DNA from: Rhodovarius lipocyclicus
GTDB lineage: Bacteria > Pseudomonadota > Alphaproteobacteria > Acetobacterales > Acetobacteraceae
Length of the DNA stretch: 64,000 bases
NCBI RefSeq assembly: GCF_009900765.1
Contig: NZ_JAAABL010000014.1
Coordinates: 1 to 64,000, forward strand
Direction of reading: 5' to 3'
Position 1 is the first letter of the stretch; each line of letters opens with the position of its first letter. Below the pieces are notes generated by a model. That model made no database searches and had not been told where the DNA came from. It saw nothing but the letters and a program-made list of their open reading frames with translations. Below, in pieces: positions 6,660 through 16,169 of the stretch. The translations under genes were made by a program, and so were the position numbers.

Positions 6660-7382
6660 TCAGCGGAAAGAGTCCTTCCCGGCGCGGATTTCCGCAAGCC
6701 GTTCCACCGAGGAAACCCGCAGGAAGGGGTTGGTCGCCAGCTCCTGCGCCAGGGTGGTGGGCACGGTGGGCTCGCCGATCAGCCGCAGGGCATGGGCTTC
6801 CCGCCCGCGGGCCTGCAAGGCCTCGTTCTCCGGCTCCACCGTCAGGGCGAAGCGGATGTTGCTCTCGGTGTATTCATGGCCGCAGCAGACCAGCGTCTCC
6901 GCCGGCAGCTTCGCCAGCTTCTGCAGAGAGGCGAACATCTCCGCCGCCGTGCCCTCCAGCAGCCGCCCGCAGCCCACGCTGAACAGCGTGTCGCCGCACA
7001 GCAGCACATCGCCGAACAGCAGCGCGATATGGCCGCGCGTGTGGCCCGGCGTGTCGAACACCTGGCCCTTGGTGGCGCCCAGCGCCGGGGTGTCGCCCTC
7101 GCTCAGCGCCAGGTCCAGCGCGGGCAGGCGGTGGGCGTCGGCGCGGGCCCCCATCACTTTCGCGCCGAAGGCCGCGCGCACGCCCTCCACCCCGTTGATG
7201 TGGTCGCCGTGGTGGTGGGTCAGGATGATCCAGTCCAGCTTGCCGCCATGGCCGTTCACGAAATCGATGATGGGCTGGGCCTCGCCCGGGTCCACCACGG
7301 CGGTCTGGCCGGTTTCGGCATCCTTCAGGAACCAGGCGTAGTTGTCGGACTGGTGCGGAATGGGCAGGACGGACACAGGCAT
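6660..7382 (-). CDS. gloB: Hydroxyacylglutathione hydrolase (glyoxalase II)
   Basis: A 240-residue metallo-beta-lactamase-fold enzyme that hydrolyses S-lactoylglutathione to lactate and glutathione, the second step of methylglyoxal detoxification. The metal site is THHHGDH (residues 55-61), with further ligands in TPGHTRGHIALLF, LLCGDTLFSVGCGRLLEGTA and CCGHEYTESNIRFA, all standard glyoxalase II blocks; the glutathione-binding C-terminal helices follow, ending in a short SSVERLAEIRAGKDSF tail. The ATG at 7382 is chosen because MPVSVLPIPHQSDNYAWF is the family start; the open frame upstream is antisense to the divergent gene. First gene of a four-gene operon, divergent from a methyltransferase 54 bp away. 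Confidence 0.96.
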   Translation of the reverse strand: MPVSVLPIPHQSDNYAWFLKDAETGQTAVVDPGEAQPIIDFVNGHGGKLDWIILTHHHGDHINGVEGVRAAFGAKVMGARADAHRLPALDLALSEGDTPALGATKGQVFDTPGHTRGHIALLFGDVLLCGDTLFSVGCGRLLEGTAAEMFASLQKLAKLPAETLVCCGHEYTESNIRFALTVEPENEALQARGREAHALRLIGEPTVPTTLAQELATNPFLRVSSVERLAEIRAGKDSFR

Positions 7383-7436
7383 GGAAGGTTCCTTGCGAAT
7401 CTCCCGCTCAGGCGCGGTTGCCCCTATATCCCCTGC

Positions 7437-8129
7437 ATGAGCCATGAGGTCCACGCCCTGCCGGCCTTCTACGCCAGCCCGCCCGGGGAGGCAGCCAGCC
7501 GCGTGCTGGCCACCGCCCTGGCCGGCTTCTGGCCGCTGCTGCCCGGCATGGCCGTGGCCGCCGTGGGCTGGGGCGCGCCCTATCTGCCGCTGTGGCGGGG
7601 CCAGGCGGAGCGCTGCCTTTCCCTGGTGCCGGAACCGCTGGCCGATGGCGCGATCCCGCCCGCCGCCGTGATGCCCGAAGCCAGCCTGCCCCTGCCGGAC
7701 CTGTCGCTGGACCGCATCCTGCTGATCCATGCGCTGGAGCACGTGGAACGCCCCGACGCGCTGCTGCGCGAATGCTGGCGCGTGCTGCGCGACGATGGCC
7801 GCCTGCTGGTGGTGGTGCCGAACCGGCTGGGCTGGTGGTCGCTGACGGACCACACCCCCTTCGGCCAGGGGCGGCCCTATTCGCGCGGACAGATCACGCG
7901 GCTGCTGCGGTCCCGCCTGTTCGCGGTGGAACGCTCGGCCCCCGCGCTGTTCGTGCCGCCGTTTTCCAGCCGCTGGGCCCTGGCCGGGACCGGGCTGTGG
8001 GAGGCCGCGGGCCATCGCGCCTTCGGGCGCTTCGGCGGGGTAATCATCGCGGAGGCGCGCAAGGATGTGTTCGGAGCCGTGCCCACCGGGGCGGTGCCGG
8101 CGCGGCGGATGGTGGAAGTGCCGGCTTAA
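7437..8129 (+). CDS. SAM-dependent methyltransferase divergent from gloB
   Basis: A 230-residue class I methyltransferase of the UbiE/Methyltransf_11 type. Unlike most, its motif I is degenerate: MAVAAVGWGAPYLPLW replaces the usual glycine-rich loop. The later motifs are clear: LPDLSLDRILLIHALEHVERPDALLRE and RVLRDDGRLLVVVPNR. WWSLTDHTPFGQGRPYSRGQI is a block I associate with the methyltransferase found next to gloB in many Alphaproteobacteria. Divergence from gloB suggests a shared control region (7383-7436), but I see no operator. Substrate unknown. A hairpin-rich repeat follows its stop. Confidence 0.88.
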   Translation: MSHEVHALPAFYASPPGEAASRVLATALAGFWPLLPGMAVAAVGWGAPYLPLWRGQAERCLSLVPEPLADGAIPPAAVMPEASLPLPDLSLDRILLIHALEHVERPDALLRECWRVLRDDGRLLVVVPNRLGWWSLTDHTPFGQGRPYSRGQITRLLRSRLFAVERSAPALFVPPFSSRWALAGTGLWEAAGHRAFGRFGGVIIAEARKDVFGAVPTGAVPARRMVEVPA

Positions 8130-8154
8130 GGGCGGTGGCTCGGGGTGGGCGGTA

Positions 8155-8390
8155 TCCAGGGGGCGCCGCCCCCTGGACCCCCGGCAGGAGCCGAAAGGCC
8201 CCTGCACCCCATGAGTTTGGCGCTTTACAGTGCCAAGGGGTTTCCCATTGAATTTTATAAAGAAAAAGGCGCCCCACCTGCCAAGGTAAGGCGCCAATTC
8301 CTGAGTTCCAAGGGCCTTTCGGTCCCTGGGGTGTGGGGCTGGGTTGTCAGGGGCGGAGCCTCTGACCGGGGGGGCGAAGCCCCCCCAACC
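8155..8390 (+). repeat. Multi-hairpin repeat with AT-rich core, copy A
   Basis: Starts with a perfect inverted repeat (8155-8177, TCCAGGGGGC and its complement), then a GC arm containing GGAGCCGAAAGGCCCC, TTTGGCGCT, an AT-rich core (TTTCCCATTGAATTTTATAA), GCGCCAA, a mirror arm (CCAAGGGCCTTTCGGTCC) and GC hairpins (GGGGCGGAGCCTC, GGGGGGCGAAGCCCCCC). It fills the space between two convergent genes and may terminate both transcripts. Five more copies lie near 17630, 23281, 31291, 42410 and 57438. Confidence 0.85.
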
Positions 8391-8403
8391 CGCGCCCGAA
8401 ACC

Positions 8404-9312
8404 TCAGACCGGATCCCAGCTGAACACATCGCCCGAGCGGTCGAGCGGCGTGAAGTTCGCCTTGAACGCCGGCAGCGCGATTTCCGCGATGCGTTCCGGC
8501 GTCCAGCCATTCTCGCTGTGGATGGAGCGGATGGGGCGGGACTGGTTGAACAGGAACAGCTCATGCATGCGGGGCGCGAAGATCTGGCCCGACACTTCCT
8601 TCGCCGCGTCGGAGGCGAGGAACACCGCCAGCGGCGCGTTCTTCTCGGGCCCCATGCGGGAGATGCGCTCGACGCGCGCCTTCTGCTCCGGCGTTTCCGC
8701 CGGGATGGAGCTGGTCATGCGGCTCCAGGCAAACGGCGCGATGCAGTTGGAGCGCACGTTGTAGCGCTGCATGTCCAGCGCGATCGACTTCGACAGGGCG
8801 GCGATGCCCAGCTTGGCCGCGGAATAGTTCGCCTGGCCGAAATTGCCGATGAGGCCGGACGTGCTGGTCATGTGCACGAAGGCGCCGCTTTCCTGCTTGC
8901 GGAAATGCTCGGCCGCGGCGCGGGAGACGAAGAAGCTGCCGTTCAGATGCACGGAGATGACGGAGAGCCATTCCTCCGGCGTCATGCGGTGGAAGATCTG
9001 GTCGCGCAGGATGCCGGCGTTGTTCACGACGATGTCGATCTTGCCGAAATTGTCCAGCGCGCACTGCACGATGCGCTTGGCGCTGTCCCATTCGGAGACG
9101 CTGTCGGTGTTGATCGCGGCCTGGCCGCCGCGCTGCTCGATCAGGGCCTTGGTCTGCTCGGCGGGGCTGGTGGAAAAGCCCTCGCCGCCCAGGGAGGCGC
9201 CGACGTCATTGATGACCACCTTGGCGCCGGCGGCGGCCATGGCCAGCGCGATCTCGCGCCCGATGCCGCCACCGGAACCGGTGACGACCGCGACTTTGCC
9301 TTCGAGAAGCAT
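8404..9312 (-). CDS. Short-chain dehydrogenase/reductase (MFE-2/hydroxyacyl-CoA dehydrogenase-like)
   Basis: A 302-residue NAD(P)-dependent SDR. Cofactor motif GSGGGIGREIALAMA near residues 12-25, NNAGILRD, and the catalytic Ser/Tyr/Lys set HMTSTSGLIGNFGQANYSAAKLG (S-then-YSAAK) are all present. The insert NDVGASLGGEG after strand 2 and the length near 300 match the dehydrogenase domain of multifunctional enzyme type 2 and related acyl-CoA dehydrogenases. I start at the ATG at 9312, preceded by a GAGG box; upstream in-frame codons do not match the family. It is the last gene of the minus-strand run that begins at the Rieske gene, about 100 bp after the Bug receptor, so co-transcription is possible. 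Confidence 0.9.
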   Translation of the reverse strand: MLLEGKVAVVTGSGGGIGREIALAMAAAGAKVVINDVGASLGGEGFSTSPAEQTKALIEQRGGQAAINTDSVSEWDSAKRIVQCALDNFGKIDIVVNNAGILRDQIFHRMTPEEWLSVISVHLNGSFFVSRAAAEHFRKQESGAFVHMTSTSGLIGNFGQANYSAAKLGIAALSKSIALDMQRYNVRSNCIAPFAWSRMTSSIPAETPEQKARVERISRMGPEKNAPLAVFLASDAAKEVSGQIFAPRMHELFLFNQSRPIRSIHSENGWTPERIAEIALPAFKANFTPLDRSGDVFSWDPV

Positions 9313-9412
9313 GCTGCGTTTCCTCATTGATGCATTGCTGCGCAAACGCTAACCCGGGGCGCGCGGCAAGTGAAGCCCCGGGTGGCCAGCATGCCCGACC
9401 GGCCGGTAGGTA

Positions 9413-10384
9413 TCAGTCCAGGCTGACGTTGCCCGCCCGCACCACCTCGGCCCATTTCGCCGTCTCCGCCGCCACGAAGGGCGCGAATTCGGCCGGGCCC
9501 ACCGCTTCCACGATGAAGCCCTGGGAGGCGAAGCTGTCCTTCACCTCCGGCAGTGCCATGATTTTCGCGATTTCCTCATGCAGCCTCGCCACCACCGGTG
9601 TGGGCGTGCCGGCGGGCGCGAACACCCCTTGCCAGGAGGTCGCCGAAAACCCCGCCAGCCCCGCCTCCTGCATGGTGGGCACCTGCGGCAGCATGGGGTG
9701 GCGCTGGGGGGAGGTCACGGCCAGCGCCCGCAACTGCCCGTCGCGGATCAGCGGCATGGTCACCAGCATATCCGCGAAGGAGGAAACCAGCCGTGCCGCG
9801 ATCAGGTCCGTCGTCATCTGGGCCGTGCCGCGATAGGGCACATGGGTCAGCTGCGTGCCGGTGGCGTTGGCGAACATCACGCCCGTCAGGTGCATGGAGG
9901 TGCCATTGCCCGGCGTGCCGTAGGTGACGGCGTTGGGCGCGGCCTTCGCGGCGGCCACATAGCCCGCCACATCCGTCACGTTCATCGAGGGATGGGCCAC
10001 CAGCACCAGCGGCGCGGAGATGACGCGCGTGACCGGCGCGAAATCCCGCACCGGGTGATAGGGCAGGTTGCGGAACAGGCTGACGGCGATGGCGTTGCTG
10101 CCCGTCACGCCCATCAGCAGGGTGTGGCCGTCGGGGGCGGATTTCGCCACCGCGTCGGCCCCCGTGGTGCCGCCGGCGCCGGGCCGGTTTTCCACCAGCA
10201 CCGGCTGGCCCAGCGCCACCGTCAGCTTCTCTCCGATGCGCCGCGCCAGCACATCGGTGCTGCCCCCGGGCGGGAAGGGCACGACGAGGCGGATGGGTTT
10301 TTCCGGCCAGGACTGCGCCCGGGCGGGGGCTGCGGCCAGGGCCGACAGGCCCAGCGCCCGGCGCCCGATCTTCAAAGACATCAT
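9413..10384 (-). CDS. Bug/TctC-family tripartite tricarboxylate transporter receptor
   Basis: A 323-residue periplasmic solute receptor of the Bug family. It has a signal sequence (RRALGLSALAAAPARA) then the family start SWPEKPIRLVVPFPPGGSTD, followed by LARRIGEKL, GQPVLVENRPGAGGTTG, ADAVAKSAPDGHTLLMG and YGTPGNGTSMHL. Bug proteins bind carboxylates or amides for TTT carriers, but many are orphans and no tctA/tctB lies nearby. The ATG pair at 10384/10381 follows an AGGAG box. It is 50 bp downstream of the DadA-like gene on the same strand, so it may report or bind the substrate of that cluster; the ligand cannot be read from sequence. Confidence 0.93.
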   Translation of the reverse strand: MMSLKIGRRALGLSALAAAPARAQSWPEKPIRLVVPFPPGGSTDVLARRIGEKLTVALGQPVLVENRPGAGGTTGADAVAKSAPDGHTLLMGVTGSNAIAVSLFRNLPYHPVRDFAPVTRVISAPLVLVAHPSMNVTDVAGYVAAAKAAPNAVTYGTPGNGTSMHLTGVMFANATGTQLTHVPYRGTAQMTTDLIAARLVSSFADMLVTMPLIRDGQLRALAVTSPQRHPMLPQVPTMQEAGLAGFSATSWQGVFAPAGTPTPVVARLHEEIAKIMALPEVKDSFASQGFIVEAVGPAEFAPFVAAETAKWAEVVRAGNVSLD

Positions 10385-10433
10385 GCAAGCTACTCCTGTG
10401 TTCGTGACACCGGTTTCTGGCTGGCTTTGTTGT

Positions 10434-11681
10434 TCAAGCGGCCCGGCGGAAGCGTGTCGGGCTGAAGGGGGAAAGGTCGATCTGCGGCATGCGCCCGGCG
10501 ACGAGGTTCGCCACCTCCCGCCCCGTGCTGGCGGCGCCGCACATGCCCACATGGCCGTGGCCGAAGGCGAACCAGGCGTTCTCCGCGCGCGGCGCGCGGC
10601 CGATCACCGGCAGGCTGTCCGGCAGGCAGGGGCGGTGGCCCATCCATCGGGTGGTGCGGCTGGTGTCCAGATGGGGGAACATCTCCTGCCCGCGGGCGAG
10701 CAGGCTGTCCGCGCGGCGCCAGTCGGGGGCGGCCTTCAGGCCCGCGAACTCCACCGTGCCCGCCAGCCGCAGCCCCATGCGCATGGGGTTCACCATCAGG
10801 TTGTGCTCGACGGCCATCACGGTGTGGGTCAGGGCCAGGTTGTTGCTCTCGACGGTCACGTGATAGCCGCGCTGGGTCTCCAGCGGGATGGCGGGGCCCA
10901 GCTGGTTGGCCAGCTTCGCCGACCACGCGCCGCCCGCCAGCACCACGCCGTCCGTCTCATGCCGCGTGCCGTCATCGAGCTGCACGGCCCGCACGGTGCC
11001 GCCCGCCATGTCGAAGCCGGTGACGCGCTTTCGCACCACCGCCGCGCCATCCTTCACGCATTGCTCGAAGATGGCCCGGGTGAAGGCGGCGGGGTCCAGC
11101 GTCGAACCGTTCTCCGGCGCCAGGATGCCGAAGCGGAAGCGGCCCTTCAGGTCGGGTTCCAGGCTGACCAGCTCATCCTCGGCCACATCGCGCATGTGCA
11201 CGCCGAGCGAGCGCCGCAGCTTCATGCCCCAGGCCCATTGCCGCGCCGCTTCCTCGCCGGAATAGACGTAGAGGCAGCCGCTGCGCCGCATCAGCCCCAT
11301 GGCGCCCGCGCGTTGCAGCAGCGGCTCGTAGCAGTCGAAGATGGGTTCCAGCAGGTGCCGCAGGGCGGTGGCGATGCGCACCACCTCCGCGCGGTCGGAG
11401 GCACGCAGGAACCGCACCAGCCAGGGTGCGACGACGGGCGCGTACCACCAGCGCACCGCCAGCGGCCCCAGCGGGTCCAGCAGCCAGGACGGCACCTTCT
11501 TCCACATGCCCGGCATGCCCACCGGCAGGCAGGCGCTGGGCGACAGCGAGCCGGCATTGCCGAAGCTCGTGGCCTCGGCGGGGCCCAGCGGGTCGATGAA
11601 GGTGACGTGATGGCCTTCGCGTTGCAGCCAGGCCGCGGCGCAGGCCCCCATGATGCCATTGCCGATGACGGCGAGTTTCAT
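10434..11681 (-). CDS. DadA-like FAD-dependent D-amino acid dehydrogenase / amine oxidoreductase
   Basis: A 415-residue FAD enzyme of the DAO/DadA family. It opens with the dinucleotide motif VIGNGIMGACAAAWL, then FIDPLGPAEATSFGNAGSLS, the DadA-like SFGNAG block, and ends with the FAD-closing block RPCLPDSLPVIGRAP...AFGHGHVGMCGAASTG. The middle holds EPDLKGRF and ENGSTLDPAAFT of the substrate domain. DadA enzymes oxidatively deaminate D-amino acids; relatives oxidise other secondary or N-alkyl amines. The start overlaps the MFS stop (ATGA). In a cluster with a glutamate-amide ligase and a Rieske oxygenase, an amine or glutamylated amine is an equally possible substrate. Confidence 0.88.
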   Translation of the reverse strand: MKLAVIGNGIMGACAAAWLQREGHHVTFIDPLGPAEATSFGNAGSLSPSACLPVGMPGMWKKVPSWLLDPLGPLAVRWWYAPVVAPWLVRFLRASDRAEVVRIATALRHLLEPIFDCYEPLLQRAGAMGLMRRSGCLYVYSGEEAARQWAWGMKLRRSLGVHMRDVAEDELVSLEPDLKGRFRFGILAPENGSTLDPAAFTRAIFEQCVKDGAAVVRKRVTGFDMAGGTVRAVQLDDGTRHETDGVVLAGGAWSAKLANQLGPAIPLETQRGYHVTVESNNLALTHTVMAVEHNLMVNPMRMGLRLAGTVEFAGLKAAPDWRRADSLLARGQEMFPHLDTSRTTRWMGHRPCLPDSLPVIGRAPRAENAWFAFGHGHVGMCGAASTGREVANLVAGRMPQIDLSPFSPTRFRRAA

Positions 11682-12859
11682 GCCCTGTCCCCCAGACGCA
11701 TCAAAGGCCACGCGCACAGCGCCAGCGTGACGCCCGCCAGCAGCAGCGGCACCGCCGACCCGCCCCAGCCATGGCCCACGGCGGCGGCGATGATGGGCGG
11801 TGTCAGCACCTGCCCCAGATTGTTGCACTGGATCACGAGGCCCATGGCGGGCCCGATCAGCCCCGGGCCCGGCACCACCAGCGGCACGGTGGCGAACAGG
11901 CAGGCCGGCACCGCGCCGCCCACCAGCGACGCCGCCATGGACAGCGCCAGCGCCACCACCAGCCCCGGAGAGGCCGCGTAGCTGGCCGCCGTCAGCACCG
12001 ACATCGCCACCCCCGTGACCAGCACCAGCCGCCCGGGATTCATGCCGCGCCGCAGCGCCTCTCCGGCGGCCAGGTTGCCCACCACATTCGCCCCCGCGGC
12101 CACCGCGCCGATCGCGCCCGCCAGGCTGAGCCCGGCGCCGAAACGCTCGATGACGAAGGCCGGCAGGAAGGCCGCGATGCCGAAATAGATCGCCACATAG
12201 CTGGCGAAGCAGCCCGCCACGAGCAGCGGCCGCCGCGCCGCCACCAGCGCCCGCAGCGCCGCCAGCGGCGAGCCCAACCCCCTCTGCGGCCCGCCCACCG
12301 CGCGCGGCACCAGCGCCGTCACCACCAGGGCCATCAGCAAGGCCAGACCGCTTGCCAGCACCCAGGCCCCGCGCCAGCCCCAGGCGCCGATCAGCGGCGC
12401 GCCCAGCATGCCCAGCGCGATGCCCGCCGGCATGAAGGCCGCCCAGATCGACAGCGCCATCGCCCGGTCGCGCGGCGCCGAGCGCTGCGCCACCAGCGTG
12501 GGGGCGGAGACGACGATGGCCAGGAAGCCCAGCCCCTCGACCAGCCGCGCGCCATACAGCAGCGGCACATTGGGGGCGGCGGCCAGGGCCAGCCCCGCGC
12601 CGCCCGCCAGCCACAGCCCGCCGATCAGCACGCGGCGCGTGCCCAGCCGCGCGGCCGTGCTGCCCGCCACGCAGCCCATCAGCCCGGTCAGCAGCGCGAA
12701 GAAGGAGAGCAGCAGCGCCGCCCCCGGCAGGCCGAAGCCGAAATCCGCCGCCAGCACCAGCAGGGCGGGCGGCACCTTGCCGGTCTGCAGCGCGCCGATC
12801 ACGCCCGCGCCGACCAGGGCCGAGACCTCGGCCCAATCCGTGCGGGCGGGTTCAGCCAT
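11678..12859 (-). CDS. MFS transporter (CynX/NarK-like)
   Basis: A 393-residue major facilitator protein with about 12 hydrophobic segments. Loop 2-3 reads GSTAARLGTRRVLIGGL, the usual G...R.GRR element, and there is a central cytosolic loop around PRAVGGPQRGLGSPLAAL. It probably moves the cluster's substrate or product across the inner membrane. I chose the ATG at 12859 (MAEPARTDWAEV); the longer open frame to 12934 lies inside the upstream permease gene. The start overlaps the permease 3' end by eight bases, and the stop overlaps the dadA-like start, so it is translated as part of the same operon. Confidence 0.87.
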   Translation of the reverse strand: MAEPARTDWAEVSALVGAGVIGALQTGKVPPALLVLAADFGFGLPGAALLLSFFALLTGLMGCVAGSTAARLGTRRVLIGGLWLAGGAGLALAAAPNVPLLYGARLVEGLGFLAIVVSAPTLVAQRSAPRDRAMALSIWAAFMPAGIALGMLGAPLIGAWGWRGAWVLASGLALLMALVVTALVPRAVGGPQRGLGSPLAALRALVAARRPLLVAGCFASYVAIYFGIAAFLPAFVIERFGAGLSLAGAIGAVAAGANVVGNLAAGEALRRGMNPGRLVLVTGVAMSVLTAASYAASPGLVVALALSMAASLVGGAVPACLFATVPLVVPGPGLIGPAMGLVIQCNNLGQVLTPPIIAAAVGHGWGGSAVPLLLAGVTLALCAWPLMRLGDRA

Positions 12860-13625
12860 CCGCTTGCCGGCCCAGCGCGAACCACCAATGGATCGCCCGG
12901 CGCTCCACCGCCACGAAGCCGCGGTTGAGCGCATAGCCCAGCACCGAGAGCAGGATGATGGTGGCGTACATCTCGGGCGCGCGGCCGGCGAATTGCATCA
13001 TCACCAGATAATGGCCGATGCCGGCCTCGCCCGCGATCATCTCCGCCACCACCGCCACCACGAGGGAGAGGCCGAGCGCCACCCGCACCCCCGCCAGCGC
13101 GTAGGGCAGGGTCGCGGGCAGCACGATGAAGGCCGCGCGTCGCAACGGCCCCACGCCGAAGGTGCGGCCCATCTGGATCGCCTCGGCCTCCACGGCGGCG
13201 ACACCCTGCATGGTGTTGGTCAGCACGGGGAAGAAGGCCGTGAGTGCGACGACCGTGATCTTCATCGGGTCATCGAGGCCCAGGAACAGCACCAGCGGCG
13301 GGATGACGGCGGGCACCGGGATGGGCCGCAGCAGCTCCACCGCCGGCGCCAGCAGCATGCGCGTGACCGGGGCCAGGCAGAAGGCCAGCCCCACCACCAC
13401 GCCCGCCACGCTGCCCGCCGCCAGCCCCGCGCCCATGCGCCACAGCGTGCCGCCGATCAGCGGCGGCAGCTCGCCGGAGGCGATGTCGTGGAACAGCGCC
13501 GCCAGCACCTGGGACAGCGCGGGCCAGTTGGGGCTGTCCACCCAATGCAGCCGGGCGGACAACTCCCACAGCGCCAGCAGCGCCGCGACCAGCCAGAAGC
13601 CGGAGGTGATCCGGCCTGCCTTCAC
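12852..13625 (-). CDS. ABC transporter permease, SsuC/TauC type (second permease)
   Basis: A 257-residue inner-membrane permease with six predicted helices. The EAA loop that contacts the ATPase is EAIQMGRTFGVGPLRRAAFIVLPATLPYALAG, near residues 145-180. Motifs VELLRPIPVPAVIPPLVLFLGL and MKITVVALTAFFPVLTNTMQGV are those of nitrate/sulfonate/taurine-type permeases. It pairs with the permease at 14630-15382 across the receptor gene, so the importer may use a heterodimeric channel. It is 24 bp downstream of the receptor gene and overlaps the MFS gene by eight bases. Confidence 0.92.
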   Translation of the reverse strand: MKAGRITSGFWLVAALLALWELSARLHWVDSPNWPALSQVLAALFHDIASGELPPLIGGTLWRMGAGLAAGSVAGVVVGLAFCLAPVTRMLLAPAVELLRPIPVPAVIPPLVLFLGLDDPMKITVVALTAFFPVLTNTMQGVAAVEAEAIQMGRTFGVGPLRRAAFIVLPATLPYALAGVRVALGLSLVVAVVAEMIAGEAGIGHYLVMMQFAGRAPEMYATIILLSVLGYALNRGFVAVERRAIHWWFALGRQADG

Positions 13626-13649
13626 TGGCCCACCCTCACTGGCCCAACC

Positions 13650-14609
13650 TCACTGGGCGGTCTTGTGGATCAGGCTGGCGCTGGCCGGATAGCGCCCGGT
13701 CAGGCCATAGCGCTGCATGGTGCCCACCAGCTCGTCGATCTCGGCGGGCGTCACGTTCTTGGCGTAGGCGGGCAGGGCCACATTGCGCATGCGCTCCAGC
13801 GGCACGCGGGAGAAGTTGGAGATCAGTTCCAGCAGCGGCGGCTGGCCCAGGCGCTCATTCACCCAATCCACGCCCTTGTGCAGCGCGCGCGCCCAGCGGT
13901 CGAAGATCTCGCCGTTGCGGGCCAAATCGGGGCCCATGCCCACGTAATGCGCGTTGGTGCAGCCGGGCTGGGTTTCGCTCATCGGCCAGCCGATGCGTTC
14001 GATCTGCCCGGTCTCCAGTGCCGCGGCCACGAAGGGCTCGGAGGAGATGACGGCATCCACCCGCCCGCCGATCAGCGCATCGGCCATCTGCGGGAACGGG
14101 ATTTCGACGGTGGTGACTTTCCGCCAGTCGCCGCCGGTCTTTTCCACCCAGGCCATGCCGCGCAGCCAGACAATGTTGTTGCGCGTGTTGCTGGCGATGC
14201 GCTTGCCTTCCAGGTCCTTGCCCGAACGGATGCCGCTGCCCTTGCGCGTCAGCACCGCCAGGATGTCCGGCGGGCCCATGGTGGCGCGGGAGGCCCCGGA
14301 GATGAACTTGAACTCCTGCCCCTCACGCACGCCCAGCATGGTGGACACGCCGTTGGAGAACACGGCGCGGAACTGCCCCGCGATCAGCCCCGGCAGGCCG
14401 GTGGCGCCGCCGGCGGTGGTGGAGGTGTCGATCTCGATGCCCTCGGCCGCGAAGAAGCCCTGGGCGATGGCCGCGTGCAGCGGCGCCACATCCAGCACCG
14501 GGATGACGCTGACGCGCATCTTCGTCAGCGCCTGGGCGTTGATCGCCGGCGCCATCAGGGTGGAAGCGCCCAAGCCCAGCAGGGCGGCGCGGCGGGTGGC
14601 TTGCGTCAT
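13650..14609 (-). CDS. ABC transporter substrate-binding protein, NMT1/SsuA type
   Basis: A 319-residue periplasmic receptor with a signal peptide carrying twin arginines (MTQATRRAALLGLGASTLM, AINA). The NMT1/THI5-like fold shows as VIPVLDVAPLHAAIAQGFF, EGIEIDTSTTAGGATGLPGL, DLEGKRIAS, and PFPQMADALIGGRVDAV. Such receptors bind sulfonates, nitrate, pyrimidines or aromatic compounds; the ligand here is unknown. It sits between the two permease genes of the importer. A TAT-exported receptor is consistent with its RR signal but the hydrophobic core is short, so Sec export is not excluded. Confidence 0.92.
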   Translation of the reverse strand: MTQATRRAALLGLGASTLMAPAINAQALTKMRVSVIPVLDVAPLHAAIAQGFFAAEGIEIDTSTTAGGATGLPGLIAGQFRAVFSNGVSTMLGVREGQEFKFISGASRATMGPPDILAVLTRKGSGIRSGKDLEGKRIASNTRNNIVWLRGMAWVEKTGGDWRKVTTVEIPFPQMADALIGGRVDAVISSEPFVAAALETGQIERIGWPMSETQPGCTNAHYVGMGPDLARNGEIFDRWARALHKGVDWVNERLGQPPLLELISNFSRVPLERMRNVALPAYAKNVTPAEIDELVGTMQRYGLTGRYPASASLIHKTAQ

Positions 14610-14629
14610 CACTTGGGTCTCCGTGGTGG

Positions 14630-15371
14630 TCAGCGGCGCTGCCAGAACAGCGCGCGCCGTTCCGCCAGCAGGAAGATCGAATTCAGCAGCAGGCCCAGCA
14701 CGGCCAGGATGACCAGCCAGGCGTACATCTGGCGCAGCTGGAAGCTGCGCTGCATGTCCAGGATCAGGAAGCCGAGGCCCCCCTGGCCGGCCAGCATCTC
14801 GCTCAGCACCGCCAGCACCATGGCCAGGCCCAGGCTGACGCGCATGCCGGCCAGGATGAAGGGCAGGGCCGCGGGCAGGATCATGTGCCACAGCGTGTGG
14901 CCCAGCCCCCAGCCATGGGTGCGGGCCGCGTCCAGCATCACCCGGTCCACCCCGCGCACGCCCTGAAGCGTGTTCAGCAGCACGGGGAAGGTGACGACGA
15001 GGGTCACGGAGGTGATCTTCATCGCGTCGTCGATGCCCAGGAACAGCATCAGCGGCGGCACCAGCGCGGATTTCGGGATGGGACGGATCAGCTCCACCAG
15101 CGGCTCGAACAGGCGGTACATGGCGGGCGAGACGCCCATGGCCGTGCCCAGCCCGATACCGATGGCGCTGCCCAGGAAGAAGCCCGCGAAAACCAGTTTC
15201 AGCGTGGACAGCAGCGGCGGGAGGAATTCCCCGGTGCTGAGCAATTCCCACAGCACCTCGGCCGTGGCGCTGGGCGGCGGCAGCAGGGCGCGGCGGATCA
15301 TCCCCGCATCCACGGCGAATTCCAGGAAGGCGATGATCATCGCCACCACGAAGAGGCCGGGAAGCAGGGTC

Positions 15372-15382
<11 letters not shown>
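14630..15382 (-). CDS. ABC transporter permease, SsuC/TauC type (first permease)
   Basis: A 250-residue permease paralogous to the one at 12852-13625. VELIRPIPKSALVPPLMLFLGI and MKITSVTLVVTFPVLLNTLQGV align block for block with the second permease, and the EAA loop is MLDAARTHGWGLGHTLWHMILPAALPFILAG. Six helices are predicted. Its start overlaps the end of the ATPase gene by 11 bases, and the receptor gene follows 20 bp downstream, giving the order ATPase, permease, receptor, permease. The two permeases differ enough that the duplication is old. Confidence 0.93.
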
Positions 15383-16148
<766 letters not shown>

Positions 16149-16169
16149 AAGCCCCACCCCGCAGCGCTG

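Noticed and set aside
6660-8564. A 634-codon minus frame containing gloB
   Set aside because: Only the part from 7382 is glyoxalase II; the remainder is antisense to the methyltransferase at 7437-8129 and the repeat.
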